A stretch of DNA of 64,000 nt from an uncultured Bacilli bacterium. Its GTDB lineage: Bacteria; Bacillota_I; Bacilli_A; RFN20; CAG-826. Within the stretch, counting starts at the first letter, position 1. Each line of letters opens with the position of its first letter. Under the pieces are notes generated by a model. That model saw nothing but the letters and a program-made list of their open reading frames with translations, was not told the origin of the DNA and did not search any database. Location: positions 1-64,000 of the forward strand of contig CALVUF010000006.1 of the NCBI GenBank assembly GCA_944363525.1, read 5' to 3'. Positions 15,514 to 24,487 of the stretch are shown piece after piece. The translations under genes were made by a program, and so were the position numbers.

Positions 15514-17229
15514 TTAGGCCTCTTTCTTCTTGCGGAGGAAGAACATGGCGGCCGCGCCGGCGATGGCGGCCACCGAGATGCCGGCGACGATCCAGTACTC
15601 GGCATGGTCGTCGTTGTTGATGCGGGCGGCCGCCGAAGCGGTGAAGGTTCCCTCGTAGGGGCTGGCGTCGCCGTTGATCTTGGCCCAGGCCTCGTAACGA
15701 GCCTTGGCAGAGGCGAATTGCTCGTCGGTCCGGAAGAGCTCGATCTGCTCGGCGGTCAGGCTAAGCAAAGCGGTCCTGGCCTTGACGTAATAGCCATCGG
15801 CTCCGAGGCAAGCGTTGGTCCCGACCCCGGATAGGCTGGAATCGTAGTCGTCCATATGCATATAGTCTTCGACGAACTTGGCGACGACTTCCGCATCGGT
15901 CGGGGCTTCGACCTTCTCATATCCGATCCGAATTTGATCGATGTAAATCGCGCCGGATTGCGAACGGATCCCGATGTATTCATAAGGGGCGCCGGGCAAG
16001 GCGGAGATATCGAGCACCCCGACTTTCCCGCCGGCAACGGCAATCGAACCGATCGGTTCGGCCACTCCATAAAGATCGGAGGGGGCGGTATAAGCCTCAT
16101 GGCTGCCATAGATATCGACAACGCGATCCTCGCGGGTATTGTTGGTACTGAAAGCGATCTCGACTATCTTGACGGTGCCGATAGTGGTGGTGCTGACAAT
16201 GCCGCTTGGAGCTTGAGTATCCTTGGTGGGAACACGAATCTGGATCGAATCGTAGCTTCCGGCATTATTGGATTTATAGGCAATCCCGTTAGGGGATGTG
16301 TATGAGCAATCCTCATAAGAGGACTCTTGCTTGACCGGGAAACTATCCGAGGTCAAGACGTCAATAATGGTGTCGCCGAGAGGATCTTCCAAAACCTCAA
16401 TGATCAAAGCATTGGAGACAAGCGAGACATCGCCATCAACGAAAGTGACGGTCAAATCTTTTTCGCCGATTTCGGCGGTATCGATGTTCCAGGTAAGGCG
16501 CGAATCATCGGGTTCAATAGCTTCTTCTGCCGAATAGCTCGGATCGGTATCCGAACCGTAGACCAAGGAAACCTCGAAACCAGTCGGATCAATGGTGCCG
16601 CCTTGATAAATCGTGGTCGCCCCGCTGCCTTGGGAAAGCTTTACTTGCGTGACTTTCGTATCATCTGGGATAGAGCTGTCCTCGATGTAGGTGACCGACA
16701 GGTGATTGACGTATAAACGCGTTTTCGTAGAGGTGCCATTGCAAACAAAGGTAACCGATTCGTTGTTTAGCCCGGATGCCGTGTAGGTATTGTCCTTCGC
16801 TATGGAGATGCCGGACTCGCCGCTTGAGCTAACGCCATTTAGATAATACCGGACGGTCGTGCTCATCCCGCTCCCGATTTCAACGGAGGTGATTTTATAG
16901 CCCGTTTTGGCGGTCACGGTAATTGACCCCCCATCGCCGCCGCTGCTATTTTGGTAAAGGCGAATTTGTCCATCATAAATAGCTGGAACGGTGGTGCTTC
17001 CGCCTTTGGCAGTCGAATAGCTGATGTTGGCATCGCCGCCTAGATTATCGGCGCTAGTCGATGTAAAAGTCGTTTGAGCGGCGGTATAGCTTTGACCCGC
17101 TTCCTTGCGGGCCAAGGTCAAAGGAGCCGCATCCCCAACCGGCTCTTCGGCGGAAAAGCCAGCGGTGCTTCCCATCGCAAGGATCGCCCCGACGGCCAGT
17201 CCAAGCAACTTCAAGTGATTGGTTTTCAT
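15514..17229 (-). CDS. Membrane-anchored surface protein
   Basis: A 571-residue exported protein with signal peptide (LLGLAVGAILAMGSTAGFSA). The N-terminal third is a Gly/Ser/Thr-rich beta region (GGSITVTAKTGYKITSVEIG). A bacterial Ig-like module follows (VTQVKLSQGSGATTIYQGG, then DLTVTFVDGD). The C-terminal module TNACLGADGYYVKARTALL matches the one in the 12245-14824 protein. The end is a hydrophobic helix (YWIVAGISVAAIAGAAAMFF) with an RKKKEA tail and no sortase signal. It lies in tandem with the first surface gene and shares its leader hairpin, so both are probably paralogues under one type of control. Ligand unknown. Confidence 0.7.
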   Translation of the reverse strand: MKTNHLKLLGLAVGAILAMGSTAGFSAEEPVGDAAPLTLARKEAGQSYTAAQTTFTSTSADNLGGDANISYSTAKGGSTTVPAIYDGQIRLYQNSSGGDGGSITVTAKTGYKITSVEIGSGMSTTVRYYLNGVSSSGESGISIAKDNTYTASGLNNESVTFVCNGTSTKTRLYVNHLSVTYIEDSSIPDDTKVTQVKLSQGSGATTIYQGGTIDPTGFEVSLVYGSDTDPSYSAEEAIEPDDSRLTWNIDTAEIGEKDLTVTFVDGDVSLVSNALIIEVLEDPLGDTIIDVLTSDSFPVKQESSYEDCSYTSPNGIAYKSNNAGSYDSIQIRVPTKDTQAPSGIVSTTTIGTVKIVEIAFSTNNTREDRVVDIYGSHEAYTAPSDLYGVAEPIGSIAVAGGKVGVLDISALPGAPYEYIGIRSQSGAIYIDQIRIGYEKVEAPTDAEVVAKFVEDYMHMDDYDSSLSGVGTNACLGADGYYVKARTALLSLTAEQIELFRTDEQFASAKARYEAWAKINGDASPYEGTFTASAAARINNDDHAEYWIVAGISVAAIAGAAAMFFLRKKKEA

Positions 17230-17244
17230 TCAACCCTTCCTTTC

Positions 17245-17264
17245 GCGCGTTCTACTTAACGCGC
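17245..17264 (-). promoter_or_regulatory. Leader hairpin before surface-protein gene
   Basis: On the minus strand GCGCGTT-AAGTAG-AACGCGC forms a seven-pair stem with a six-base loop, then GAAAGGAAGGG and the ATG at 17229. Loop and closing pairs (GTT/AAC) match the hairpin at 14844-14861 while the outer pairs differ but still pair. Confidence 0.65.
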
Positions 17265-17365
17265 CAATTGAAGAACCTGTCGAAAAAAAAGGCTAAAAGC
17301 CCCTAGTCATCCTTACGATTGAGCGGAGCGTTCCCTCTTCTTTCCATGGGTTCAATGAGCATCAT

Positions 17366-17386
17366 AAAGAGAGAGAGAGAGAGAAT
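17366..17386. repeat. GA dinucleotide repeat
   Basis: A short run of about nine GA units in the 268-bp gap between the surface-protein gene and ldh. Nothing else was recognised in that gap. Confidence 0.6.
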
Positions 17387-17497
17387 CAAGTTGAGGTTTT
17401 TCCCTTTTTACCGGGCGGCAACCCGATCGAGGAAAAGAAAAGCCGACGGCATCGGGCCAATCGGCGATTCAAGGCGAAAAGACGGGATGACGCTATT

Positions 17498-18451
17498 TTA
17501 CAATCCGAGCTCGGCGATCTTTTCCTTAAGCTGGCTGCCGGAATCGACGATGGCCAGCTGTTCCTTCTTGGAATAGGAAGGATGGAGGATCGACTTAACC
17601 CCTTTCGAGCCGACGACGCAGGGAAGGGAAAGATAGATATCGGTTAAAGCCCCGCCGAACTCGCTTTCGATATAGGTAGAGACGGTTAGGACGCTGTTCT
17701 CGTCGTTCAAGACGGCCGAGACGATCCGGGAGACGGCTAAAGCCACCGCGTAATTGGTCGCGCCCTTTTTAGCGATGATTTGATAGGCCGCATCCCGGAC
17801 TTTATCATGAAGCTCGTCGAGATGCGACAGATTGCATTCCGGGCATTGGGTCGAGTAATCGAGGACCGAAAGCCCGCCGATGGAGGTAGCGCTCCAGACG
17901 GCGACCTCGGAATCGCCATGCTCCCCGACCACGAAGGTATGGACGTTGCGGGCATCGATCCCGGTATCCTCAGAGATGGCGGTTTTTAACCTTGAAGTAT
18001 CCAAAACGGTGCCGGACCCAAAAACCTGAGCAGCGGGTAATCCCAGCTTCTTGTAGGCAAGATAAGACAAGACGTCGCAAGGATTGGAGACGATGATGAC
18101 GATGGCTTCCGGGTCTAGATGGGGTTTGAGGCTATCGCAAATCGAGGTCATGATGGCGGCGTTTTTATGGAGCAGATCCAATCTGGTCTCGCCCGGTTTT
18201 TGGGCCGCCCCGGCGGTGATGATGATTATGTGGGCATCCTTCGCATCCTCATAGTCCCCCGCCTTGATGAGCTTCGGGACCGAGAGGAAGCTCATGCCAT
18301 CGGTGATATCGAGGACATCGCCCTCGGCTTTGTCCTTATTGACGTCGACGATGACGATTTCGTTGACCGTGTGGCCACTAGCGAGGGTGAAGGCAATCGA
18401 GGAACCGACCGCCCCATCGCCGATGACGACGACTTTCCGTGGGTTTATCAT
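17498..18451 (-). CDS. ldh: L-lactate dehydrogenase
   Basis: A cytosolic enzyme that reduces pyruvate to L-lactate with NADH, the terminal step of homolactic fermentation. The Rossmann motif GDGAVGSS is at residues 11-18. AAQKPGETR at 82-90 carries the Gln that distinguishes lactate from malate dehydrogenases and the mobile-loop Arg. The active-site His is in VGEHGD (His about 178), and the D/R pair DTSRL is near 151-154. The length of 317 is normal. AGGAGG lies upstream of ATG 18451. A terminator of the rubredoxin-like gene lies between the two. Confidence 0.95.
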   Translation of the reverse strand: MINPRKVVVIGDGAVGSSIAFTLASGHTVNEIVIVDVNKDKAEGDVLDITDGMSFLSVPKLIKAGDYEDAKDAHIIIITAGAAQKPGETRLDLLHKNAAIMTSICDSLKPHLDPEAIVIIVSNPCDVLSYLAYKKLGLPAAQVFGSGTVLDTSRLKTAISEDTGIDARNVHTFVVGEHGDSEVAVWSATSIGGLSVLDYSTQCPECNLSHLDELHDKVRDAAYQIIAKKGATNYAVALAVSRIVSAVLNDENSVLTVSTYIESEFGGALTDIYLSLPCVVGSKGVKSILHPSYSKKEQLAIVDSGSQLKEKIAELGL

Positions 18452-18474
18452 AATTGAAGTTACCTCCTATTAAC

Positions 18475-18499
18475 GAAAGAAAGGGGCCCAACTGGCCCC
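18475..18499 (-). terminator. Terminator of rubredoxin-like gene
   Basis: GGGGCC/GGCCCC with a five-base loop, followed on the minus strand by TTTCTTTC, 6 nt after the stop of the gene at 18505. Confidence 0.65.
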
Positions 18500-18504
18500 C
18501 ACCT

Positions 18505-18645
18505 TTACTTGGTCTCGATGTCGTTGCCGTCTTCGTCGACCGGGACCAGCATATCCGGTCCGGCGCCGCAGATGGGGCAGGTGCCGTCGGGGTTGGGAAC
18601 GACGATGGCCCCGCAGAGAAGGCAACGGTATTTCTGTTCTGCCAT
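18505..18645 (-). CDS. Small rubredoxin-like protein
   Basis: A 46-residue protein with two CxxC knuckles, KYRCLLCG and GTCPICGAG, the iron-binding pattern of rubredoxin and of the rubrerythrin C-terminal domain. It lacks the aromatic core of a classical 53-residue rubredoxin, so it may be a stand-alone rubrerythrin-type domain. Electron transfer for peroxide reduction in an anaerobe is the likely role; a rubrerythrin gene lies at 54437-54976. ATG 18645 follows AGCGAAAGGAAGG. Its own promoter and terminator mark it as a single transcription unit. Confidence 0.85.
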   Translation of the reverse strand: MAEQKYRCLLCGAIVVPNPDGTCPICGAGPDMLVPVDEDGNDIETK

Positions 18646-18671
18646 GGTGGGTAACCTTCCTTTCGCTCTTA

Positions 18672-18699
18672 ACTATACCGACCCACCGAAAGAAAGCAA
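18672..18699 (-). promoter_or_regulatory. Promoter of rubredoxin-like gene
   Basis: TTGCTT (18694-18699), 16 bp, TATAGT (18672-18677) on the minus strand, 27 nt before ATG 18645. Confidence 0.6.
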
Positions 18700-18910
18700 A
18701 TCATATGCTCACCAAATTGATGACAAAGCCAAGCGTCAATTTTGGTACATTCCGTCGATACATTTCGAAAACGGGGTTTCTCAGGACGTTTTTGATAAGA
18801 ACGCCCAATTTCACACAAAAAATCTGTACATATGTTTATTAACCCTTGTTCAAATGTCTGCTTCCGGAATACAATATGAAAGCAGCAAAACCGCCGAGGA
18901 GGGTGAAGCA

Positions 18911-20518
18911 ATGAAAATCGTCCCAATATTGGCAGCAATAGCTTTGAGCCTATGCGCCATGCCGAACAACCCCAAGCAAGGCGACTATGAAAATATCAAT
19001 CAAATCCTAGCCCCTCGTCCAACCAAGAAGGAAGCCATCAATCCGCCGAAGGATCAAAGCCATCAATATGTTTTGGACACATCCTCAGATTTTGAATACA
19101 ACCTGTCGGATAATTACGAATACGAAGGCGATTTATCCAATCAAGTAGGGTCCAGCAATTACGACGAAAACGGGAACCTGATCCAGGAAGCCGCCGGCCA
19201 GCCGTTTGCCACGATAGACAACGTCACTCAATTCACAAGCACATTGGCCTTTGAAGACAGTCGCGAATCCAACGATGATTTCGCTTCCGCTTCGGCGATT
19301 TACAAAGCCGGAACTGACAAAGGCGGGATTTTCAAACATTCCGTTTGGCTGGACGCAACGATCAATCAAAAGAAATCGGGATGGTGGTTATGGGAAAAGA
19401 CCTACATCGATAAAGATTTCTATACCTTCGATGCGGTATCAGAGGGCACTCTCACGATTGACCTGACCAACATACCCTCTAATTGTGACTACGATATCCG
19501 TGTATTTCGGCTCGGAAATTTCAATAACACTTCCTATAAAAACTTGGATTTCAACGACTCAAAATACCTGGTTGGAACCGGCTATGCTGGCGTCGGGCAA
19601 AGCGAACACGTAGTAGTTAAGTGTGTTCCGACGACTTATTACATAGCGGTTTTTTCCCACAACGACGAAACCTACGACGATGAGCACCCATATCACCTTA
19701 AAGTAACTGAAAGCGTTGATTCAAGCGTAAGCGGCAGCTTTTACGATATTGCGCAAGGGCGGAAAAGCGGAGACAGAGGTGCGATTTGGGTCAGTGATTT
19801 CGACCCAATAGGCATAACGCCGATAACGATTAGCGACGATACAGCAAGACAGCATATTCCAAACTATTACGAATACCCGATGATCAATCACCTGGGTTCA
19901 ATATACGGCGAAAGCAATGATATAAATTACGCTGTAGTATATGTTTGGGACTTAGAAACCAGAGCAGCCATCTATGGCGTGGTTTCTGAAATGATAAACC
20001 AAATCTATACGCTTGATTGGGACGATAATTCGAGTCAAGCCGTAAGCGTCGGTTTAAGCGCCGCCGGGCTTGCGGTAACGGTAGCCGGCATCGGGGTTGG
20101 CTTAGTATCGCTTGCTCTGACCGGCCCAGCCGCCGCCACCGCCGCAGCCTTATTAAATCTAGTCAGCTTGAAATTAAACGCCGCAAGCATCGTTCTTTCA
20201 TTAGCCTCATTAGTCACTTCATTTACTATGGGACCATCCATCAACACAAACAAAATCAATCTCATCAATTACTTAATTAACCTAAAAGCCGCCTTCGAAA
20301 TCGGAGTTGGGAGCAATAACAACGAAGTGATAATGATGAAATTCCGCTATCATTTCGAAGACACCGATTATCTGAATTGGTCGCCGCTTTACCGCTCGTC
20401 CGATACTAACCGATACAATCAGTCCTCAATTAGTTATCAAATAGAAGGGAGCCCAATCGACGGCAAAGTCCATGGGTTCAGCGATCAAAACGAACTTAAT
20501 CGTTTCCTTAGGAGCTGA
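18911..20518 (+). CDS. Secreted protein with PPC-like domain and hydrophobic segment
   Basis: A 535-residue protein; the frame is open upstream, but ATG 18911 has GGAGGGTGAAGCA and begins a signal peptide (MKIVPILAAIALSLCAM). Residues about 110-240 resemble a pre-peptidase C-terminal beta sandwich (DKDFYTFDAVSEGTLTIDLT, later TYYIAVFSHNDE). After a middle domain, a long Gly/Ala/Leu-rich hydrophobic region (SVGLSAAGLAVTVAGIGVGL onwards, about 60 residues) could cross or insert into a membrane. The family is not recognised. It is AT-richer than its neighbours and followed after 2 nt by a small membrane protein, so the two are probably cotranslated. Confidence 0.7.
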   Translation: MKIVPILAAIALSLCAMPNNPKQGDYENINQILAPRPTKKEAINPPKDQSHQYVLDTSSDFEYNLSDNYEYEGDLSNQVGSSNYDENGNLIQEAAGQPFATIDNVTQFTSTLAFEDSRESNDDFASASAIYKAGTDKGGIFKHSVWLDATINQKKSGWWLWEKTYIDKDFYTFDAVSEGTLTIDLTNIPSNCDYDIRVFRLGNFNNTSYKNLDFNDSKYLVGTGYAGVGQSEHVVVKCVPTTYYIAVFSHNDETYDDEHPYHLKVTESVDSSVSGSFYDIAQGRKSGDRGAIWVSDFDPIGITPITISDDTARQHIPNYYEYPMINHLGSIYGESNDINYAVVYVWDLETRAAIYGVVSEMINQIYTLDWDDNSSQAVSVGLSAAGLAVTVAGIGVGLVSLALTGPAAATAAALLNLVSLKLNAASIVLSLASLVTSFTMGPSINTNKINLINYLINLKAAFEIGVGSNNNEVIMMKFRYHFEDTDYLNWSPLYRSSDTNRYNQSSISYQIEGSPIDGKVHGFSDQNELNRFLRS

Positions 20519-20520
20519 CA

Positions 20521-20979
20521 ATGAATTTGTTAAGGCAAACATTTAAACTCTACCCAAAGAGAAAAACATATTTCCTAGCCGCCATCGGCGGAGTCGTCGT
20601 GGAAATCGGTTTGGGACTCGGTCTAGGTTTCTACTTAACATACAACCGCGATTGGGCTTCCCCTGCCTCAATAGCCTTTGTAGTCCTAGCGTTTTTGGTC
20701 GGCGATTTCATTGCCACAATGGGTTATCTAATGGCCACCACCATCAATATATGTATCGTTTCCGTTGTTTTGTTGCCAAATGGCAAATCGGAGTTCACAA
20801 CTTCCGATGGTTACAAAATAAAACGACGAATAAAATACAAGAAAATCGATGGCGACAAGATAATGTTCTCCCCCAACAAACGAACTTGGTTCGTCTTCCC
20901 GGACCCCGAAGCATTAAAAGATTATCCATTGGATCAACTGATCGAAATAGCACCGGAATCAAAGGAAAAGAAACGATAA
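20521..20979 (+). CDS. Small membrane protein
   Basis: A 152-residue protein with two or three hydrophobic segments (YFLAAIGGVVVEIGLGLGLG, then IAFVVLAFLVGDFIATMGYL) and a basic cytosolic tail ending in KEKKR. No family recognised. It starts 2 nt after the stop of the secreted protein and is likely its functional partner, for example in localisation or immunity; this is inference from position only. Confidence 0.65.
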   Translation: MNLLRQTFKLYPKRKTYFLAAIGGVVVEIGLGLGLGFYLTYNRDWASPASIAFVVLAFLVGDFIATMGYLMATTINICIVSVVLLPNGKSEFTTSDGYKIKRRIKYKKIDGDKIMFSPNKRTWFVFPDPEALKDYPLDQLIEIAPESKEKKR

Positions 20980-20997
20980 GAAGCGTATCCTATCGGC

Positions 20998-21810
20998 ATG
21001 AACGAATATAACTACCATCGCAACGGCCGTTACCTCCACTGCTTCTACCTTGAATCGAAGCAACCCAACCAGCCCTTGATCATCGACATCCATGGCGGGG
21101 GCTTTGGCTTTGGAGAGGCCGCCGATGACATTGGACTCATGAATCGGCTAGGCAAGGAAACCGGCTATAACGTCGCCTCCTTGGATTATCGGCTGTCGCC
21201 CAAATACAAAATACCTTCGGCCATCGACGATTGCGTCGACCTCGTCAAATGCCTGCTTGAGGATAAGCGGCTTGCTTTTGACCATACCCGCCTTTACCTC
21301 CTCGGTCATAGCGCCGGCGCCAACCTCGCCATCCAAGTCGCCTTGCAGATCAAAGTCCAAGCCTTGGTCATCGATTACCCGTGGTTGGATTTGAACAAGA
21401 CCAAAAGGAAGCGCTATCCAATGAGCATCCCCTCAATCGGCTTGACCTGGTTTGACAAACGTTATTGCCCCGATCCCGAGTTAAGGAAGACCTACCTCGC
21501 CTCTCCGCTTTACCTAAGCGAGAAGCAAGCGAAGGTTTTACCCCCGACCTTCATCCTCACCAGTGGACAGGACTCCCTGCAAATCGACGGGGAGAAGTTT
21601 TTTGACTTGCTGAAAAGAGCCGGGGTCCCAGTTAAGCATAAACGATACCCCTTAGCCCGACATGGCTTCATCGAGGTGGTATCCGATGGCCGGAACCAAG
21701 TCGGCTTCCTAACCAGCAAGAAGACCGCCCAAGAGCAAAACAAGGAATACGAAAAGGCCATCGCTGATATCGCGGAATTCCTGCAAAACCCAATCAAAAA
21801 GCTGGATTAG
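20998..21810 (+). CDS. Alpha/beta hydrolase, HSL-type esterase
   Basis: A 270-residue cytosolic hydrolase. The oxyanion motif HGGGF (about residues 31-35), the nucleophile elbow GHSAGA, an Asp in SGQDSL and a C-terminal His in ARHGFIEV complete the catalytic pattern of hormone-sensitive-lipase-like esterases. The substrate is probably a small acyl ester. There is no Shine-Dalgarno sequence before ATG 20998, which is 18 nt after the preceding stop. Confidence 0.85.
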   Translation: MNEYNYHRNGRYLHCFYLESKQPNQPLIIDIHGGGFGFGEAADDIGLMNRLGKETGYNVASLDYRLSPKYKIPSAIDDCVDLVKCLLEDKRLAFDHTRLYLLGHSAGANLAIQVALQIKVQALVIDYPWLDLNKTKRKRYPMSIPSIGLTWFDKRYCPDPELRKTYLASPLYLSEKQAKVLPPTFILTSGQDSLQIDGEKFFDLLKRAGVPVKHKRYPLARHGFIEVVSDGRNQVGFLTSKKTAQEQNKEYEKAIADIAEFLQNPIKKLD

Positions 21811-21945
21811 CCGCAATTATCCGAATTAAGAACGTCAAACAGTTTTGCGTCGCTTTCGTGCAATATTCCTTCACGAGGCCGACAGAGAATAAGCGTTTAT
21901 CGCCTTATTTTTGGAAAATACATGCCAAAATGGAGGCAATCCCGA

Positions 21946-24429
21946 CTATTCAACCGACTTCAGGCTCTCGACCATCTTGACCTTTCTTGCTAAGAAGGAA
22001 GTATAAAGGTTGACCACGAAGGAGACCCCGAAGGTCAAAAGGAAAGCATAGACATAGCTTAAAGGTCCTAGACTATAGAGGAAGCGGACCAAGCTGACTT
22101 CATTGACCTTCAATGTGGCGTACATAAAGGGATAACCGAATAGACACCCGATCCCGAAGCCAATCGCCGATAGCAGCAACGCCTCTAAAATCAAACTGAC
22201 CCCGATCTCGACAAAGGAGAAGCCCAAGACTTTTAAGGTCGCGATTTCCCGATAACGGGTTCGAAAACTAAGCAAAGCTAAGTTATACAAGACCACCAAG
22301 GCTAACAGGATCGCAAACACCTTGACCGCATTGGTCATGACCGAGATGCCAGAGACGATCGAGCGGACTTGCTCTAAGGTCTCATCGCGAGTCTGCAAAG
22401 AGGAGAATAGATTCGGCTCCACCGCCTCAATTCTTTCCTTAACCGTCAAAGGATCAACGCCCTCTTCAACATCCAAGAAGACGGCGTTATAAACCGGGGA
22501 GGCGGTGAAATCATCGATCACCCCCACTACCCCATTGAAAGAGAAGGTCTCGTATATATATGCCACTTCCCGTTCATAGGTCTTGCCTAAGACAGTGAAA
22601 CTGATCGTATCCCCAATCTGGGCATCTAGCTGCTCCGATACCTGTAAGGCCAAGGACACCTTGCCCATCTTAGTCGGGACCTTGACAAGGTCATGGCTAT
22701 CCTCGAGTAGCATCACCTCGGTCAGGTTGGTTTTCGTCCCAAAAGAGACATTAGAGGCCTCACTATACATCTGATTGGCCGTCTTGATCCCCTCGACCTC
22801 GAAATAGGAAGGATATTGCTCATAGCTATTATGGGCATAGTTTCCTCTTAAGGAGGAGCCATAGGCCAAGTTCGTATCGACCTCGATCCCCTTATTAAGC
22901 GTATCCTCGATTCCGAAGCCGCATAGGAGCAGCGCCGTGCAGCCGGCGACCCCGACCACCACCATGACCGATTTAAAAAGCCCGGACCGCATCGAACGGA
23001 AGGCCATCTTGCAGGCTAAGACGAAGGAGGAGGGGCGCTTGGCTTTCTCGGGGCCGCTTCGACCTTTGAAGGACTGAGCCTCGGGCCGCATGCATTCGGC
23101 CGGCAATAATTTCAATTGCTTCCGGGAAACAAAATAGGCGCAGAGGCCGCCGGCCAATAAGAAGGCGACGAAAGAGAGGATGGCCGGCAAGACGGGGAAG
23201 ACGAAGAGCTGCCGGGCTGGCAAGGAATAGAGGATATCGTATTTCTGCCCCATGATGATGGGAATCGATAAGGGGCCGATGATGAAACCTAAGAGAGAGG
23301 AGACGGTCAATAAGGCCATGACCAAGAAAATGTAATGGGAGGTGATCTCGGCATTGCTTAGCCCTAAGGCCTTTAAAGTCCCGATCTCGATCCGTTCCTT
23401 CATGATGAGTTCGGCAAAGGTCGTAAGGATGACCAATAAGGCGACGAAGAAGAAGACAAAGGGGAATAAATAGGTTAAGGAGGTGGCCTCGGTCATCTCG
23501 ACTTGGATGGCGGCCGCCCACGGGGCTTCATCGCCTGCTAAGCAATATAAGAAGTTATCGGCTTCCCCGAAGGTATCGATGATGTCTTGCTTAACTTCGG
23601 CCGGACGGTCGGTCTTGATCAAAAACAGGTTATCGGAAAGCAGAGATGGTAAATAGGCGGCGATTAATTTCACCGCGGTCGCATTGAACCGAGTGGCCAA
23701 AAAGTCCTCAAAGGCCGAATAGAAATAATCCCTTGAGACCAAGACGGTCGAGGTCGAATAGGCCGCCATCGAAAGGTTCTCGGGGTGGCGCATGTAATTG
23801 GTCGGGGTTAAGGAGAGGGAAAGGTTATCCTCCTCGAAGGGGTTTTTGGCCCCGTCAAGCAGCATCTCCTCCAAAATGGGCTTAGCCTGTTCCCAAAGGG
23901 GGTTGTCTTCGAGGTAACCGGATAGGCCGCTTAAGGGGATCTCCAGTTCCCCCGGCTTCCCGACCGCGATGGTCCCAAGCAACGATGAGGTATCGCCCCC
24001 AAGCGAGGAATCGATGAAGAAGAAGCTATTGGGGTCATATTCCCCTTCGATCTCATAAGGATGGGACAATTCCGGCATCCCATCGGTGACGGCTAAATAG
24101 ACTGGCCTGCCGCCAAAAGAGGCGGTGGCTTCGAGGCGGCTGTCGATGACGTCATCATCACTAAGGACTTCCCTTTGAAGGTTGAATAAGTCGACATGGG
24201 TCCCCTCTTCACGAGAAGGCAAGGGGGAGGTGAACACATATAAGGAGGGGTAATCGCCTTCCTCATAGGCTTGCTCGACCCTTGAGGACAAAGAGTCGGC
24301 ATTGGCGAAAAGCCCGACAAATAAAGTCATGGCGATCCCGCCCATCAGGATGATGGAGAGGAACTGCTGGAAGTTCCCAAGCAGGTTCCGGGCCCGCTTC
24401 TTGTTGAGCAAAGAGAAAAAGCTTTTCAC
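21946..24429 (-). CDS. FtsX-family ABC permease, large
   Basis: An 827-residue membrane protein with an N-terminal helix, a large extracellular domain, and two FtsX domains of three helices each (near 320-440 and 705-810), the layout of MacB/YknZ-like exporters or lipoprotein-release permeases. LIMKERIEIGTLKALGLSNA and FRTRYREIATLKVLGFSFVE are the repeated coupling motifs. No ATPase gene is adjacent, so the partner must be encoded elsewhere. The start is GTG 24429 without a clear ribosome site; a TTGCCTA-TT-TAGGCAA inverted repeat lies upstream at 24471-24486. Substrate unknown. Confidence 0.8.
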   Translation of the reverse strand: MKSFFSLLNKKRARNLLGNFQQFLSIILMGGIAMTLFVGLFANADSLSSRVEQAYEEGDYPSLYVFTSPLPSREEGTHVDLFNLQREVLSDDDVIDSRLEATASFGGRPVYLAVTDGMPELSHPYEIEGEYDPNSFFFIDSSLGGDTSSLLGTIAVGKPGELEIPLSGLSGYLEDNPLWEQAKPILEEMLLDGAKNPFEEDNLSLSLTPTNYMRHPENLSMAAYSTSTVLVSRDYFYSAFEDFLATRFNATAVKLIAAYLPSLLSDNLFLIKTDRPAEVKQDIIDTFGEADNFLYCLAGDEAPWAAAIQVEMTEATSLTYLFPFVFFFVALLVILTTFAELIMKERIEIGTLKALGLSNAEITSHYIFLVMALLTVSSLLGFIIGPLSIPIIMGQKYDILYSLPARQLFVFPVLPAILSFVAFLLAGGLCAYFVSRKQLKLLPAECMRPEAQSFKGRSGPEKAKRPSSFVLACKMAFRSMRSGLFKSVMVVVGVAGCTALLLCGFGIEDTLNKGIEVDTNLAYGSSLRGNYAHNSYEQYPSYFEVEGIKTANQMYSEASNVSFGTKTNLTEVMLLEDSHDLVKVPTKMGKVSLALQVSEQLDAQIGDTISFTVLGKTYEREVAYIYETFSFNGVVGVIDDFTASPVYNAVFLDVEEGVDPLTVKERIEAVEPNLFSSLQTRDETLEQVRSIVSGISVMTNAVKVFAILLALVVLYNLALLSFRTRYREIATLKVLGFSFVEIGVSLILEALLLSAIGFGIGCLFGYPFMYATLKVNEVSLVRFLYSLGPLSYVYAFLLTFGVSFVVNLYTSFLARKVKMVESLKSVE

Positions 24430-24487
24430 CGGCGCATTCTAACGCAAGCGAAAAGCTTAGGTATAGACTTTTGCCTATTTAGGCAAT

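Noticed and set aside
12245-17229. Sortase-anchored (LPXTG) proteins
   Set aside because: Both have C-terminal helices and basic tails, but no LPXTG-like motif before the helix.
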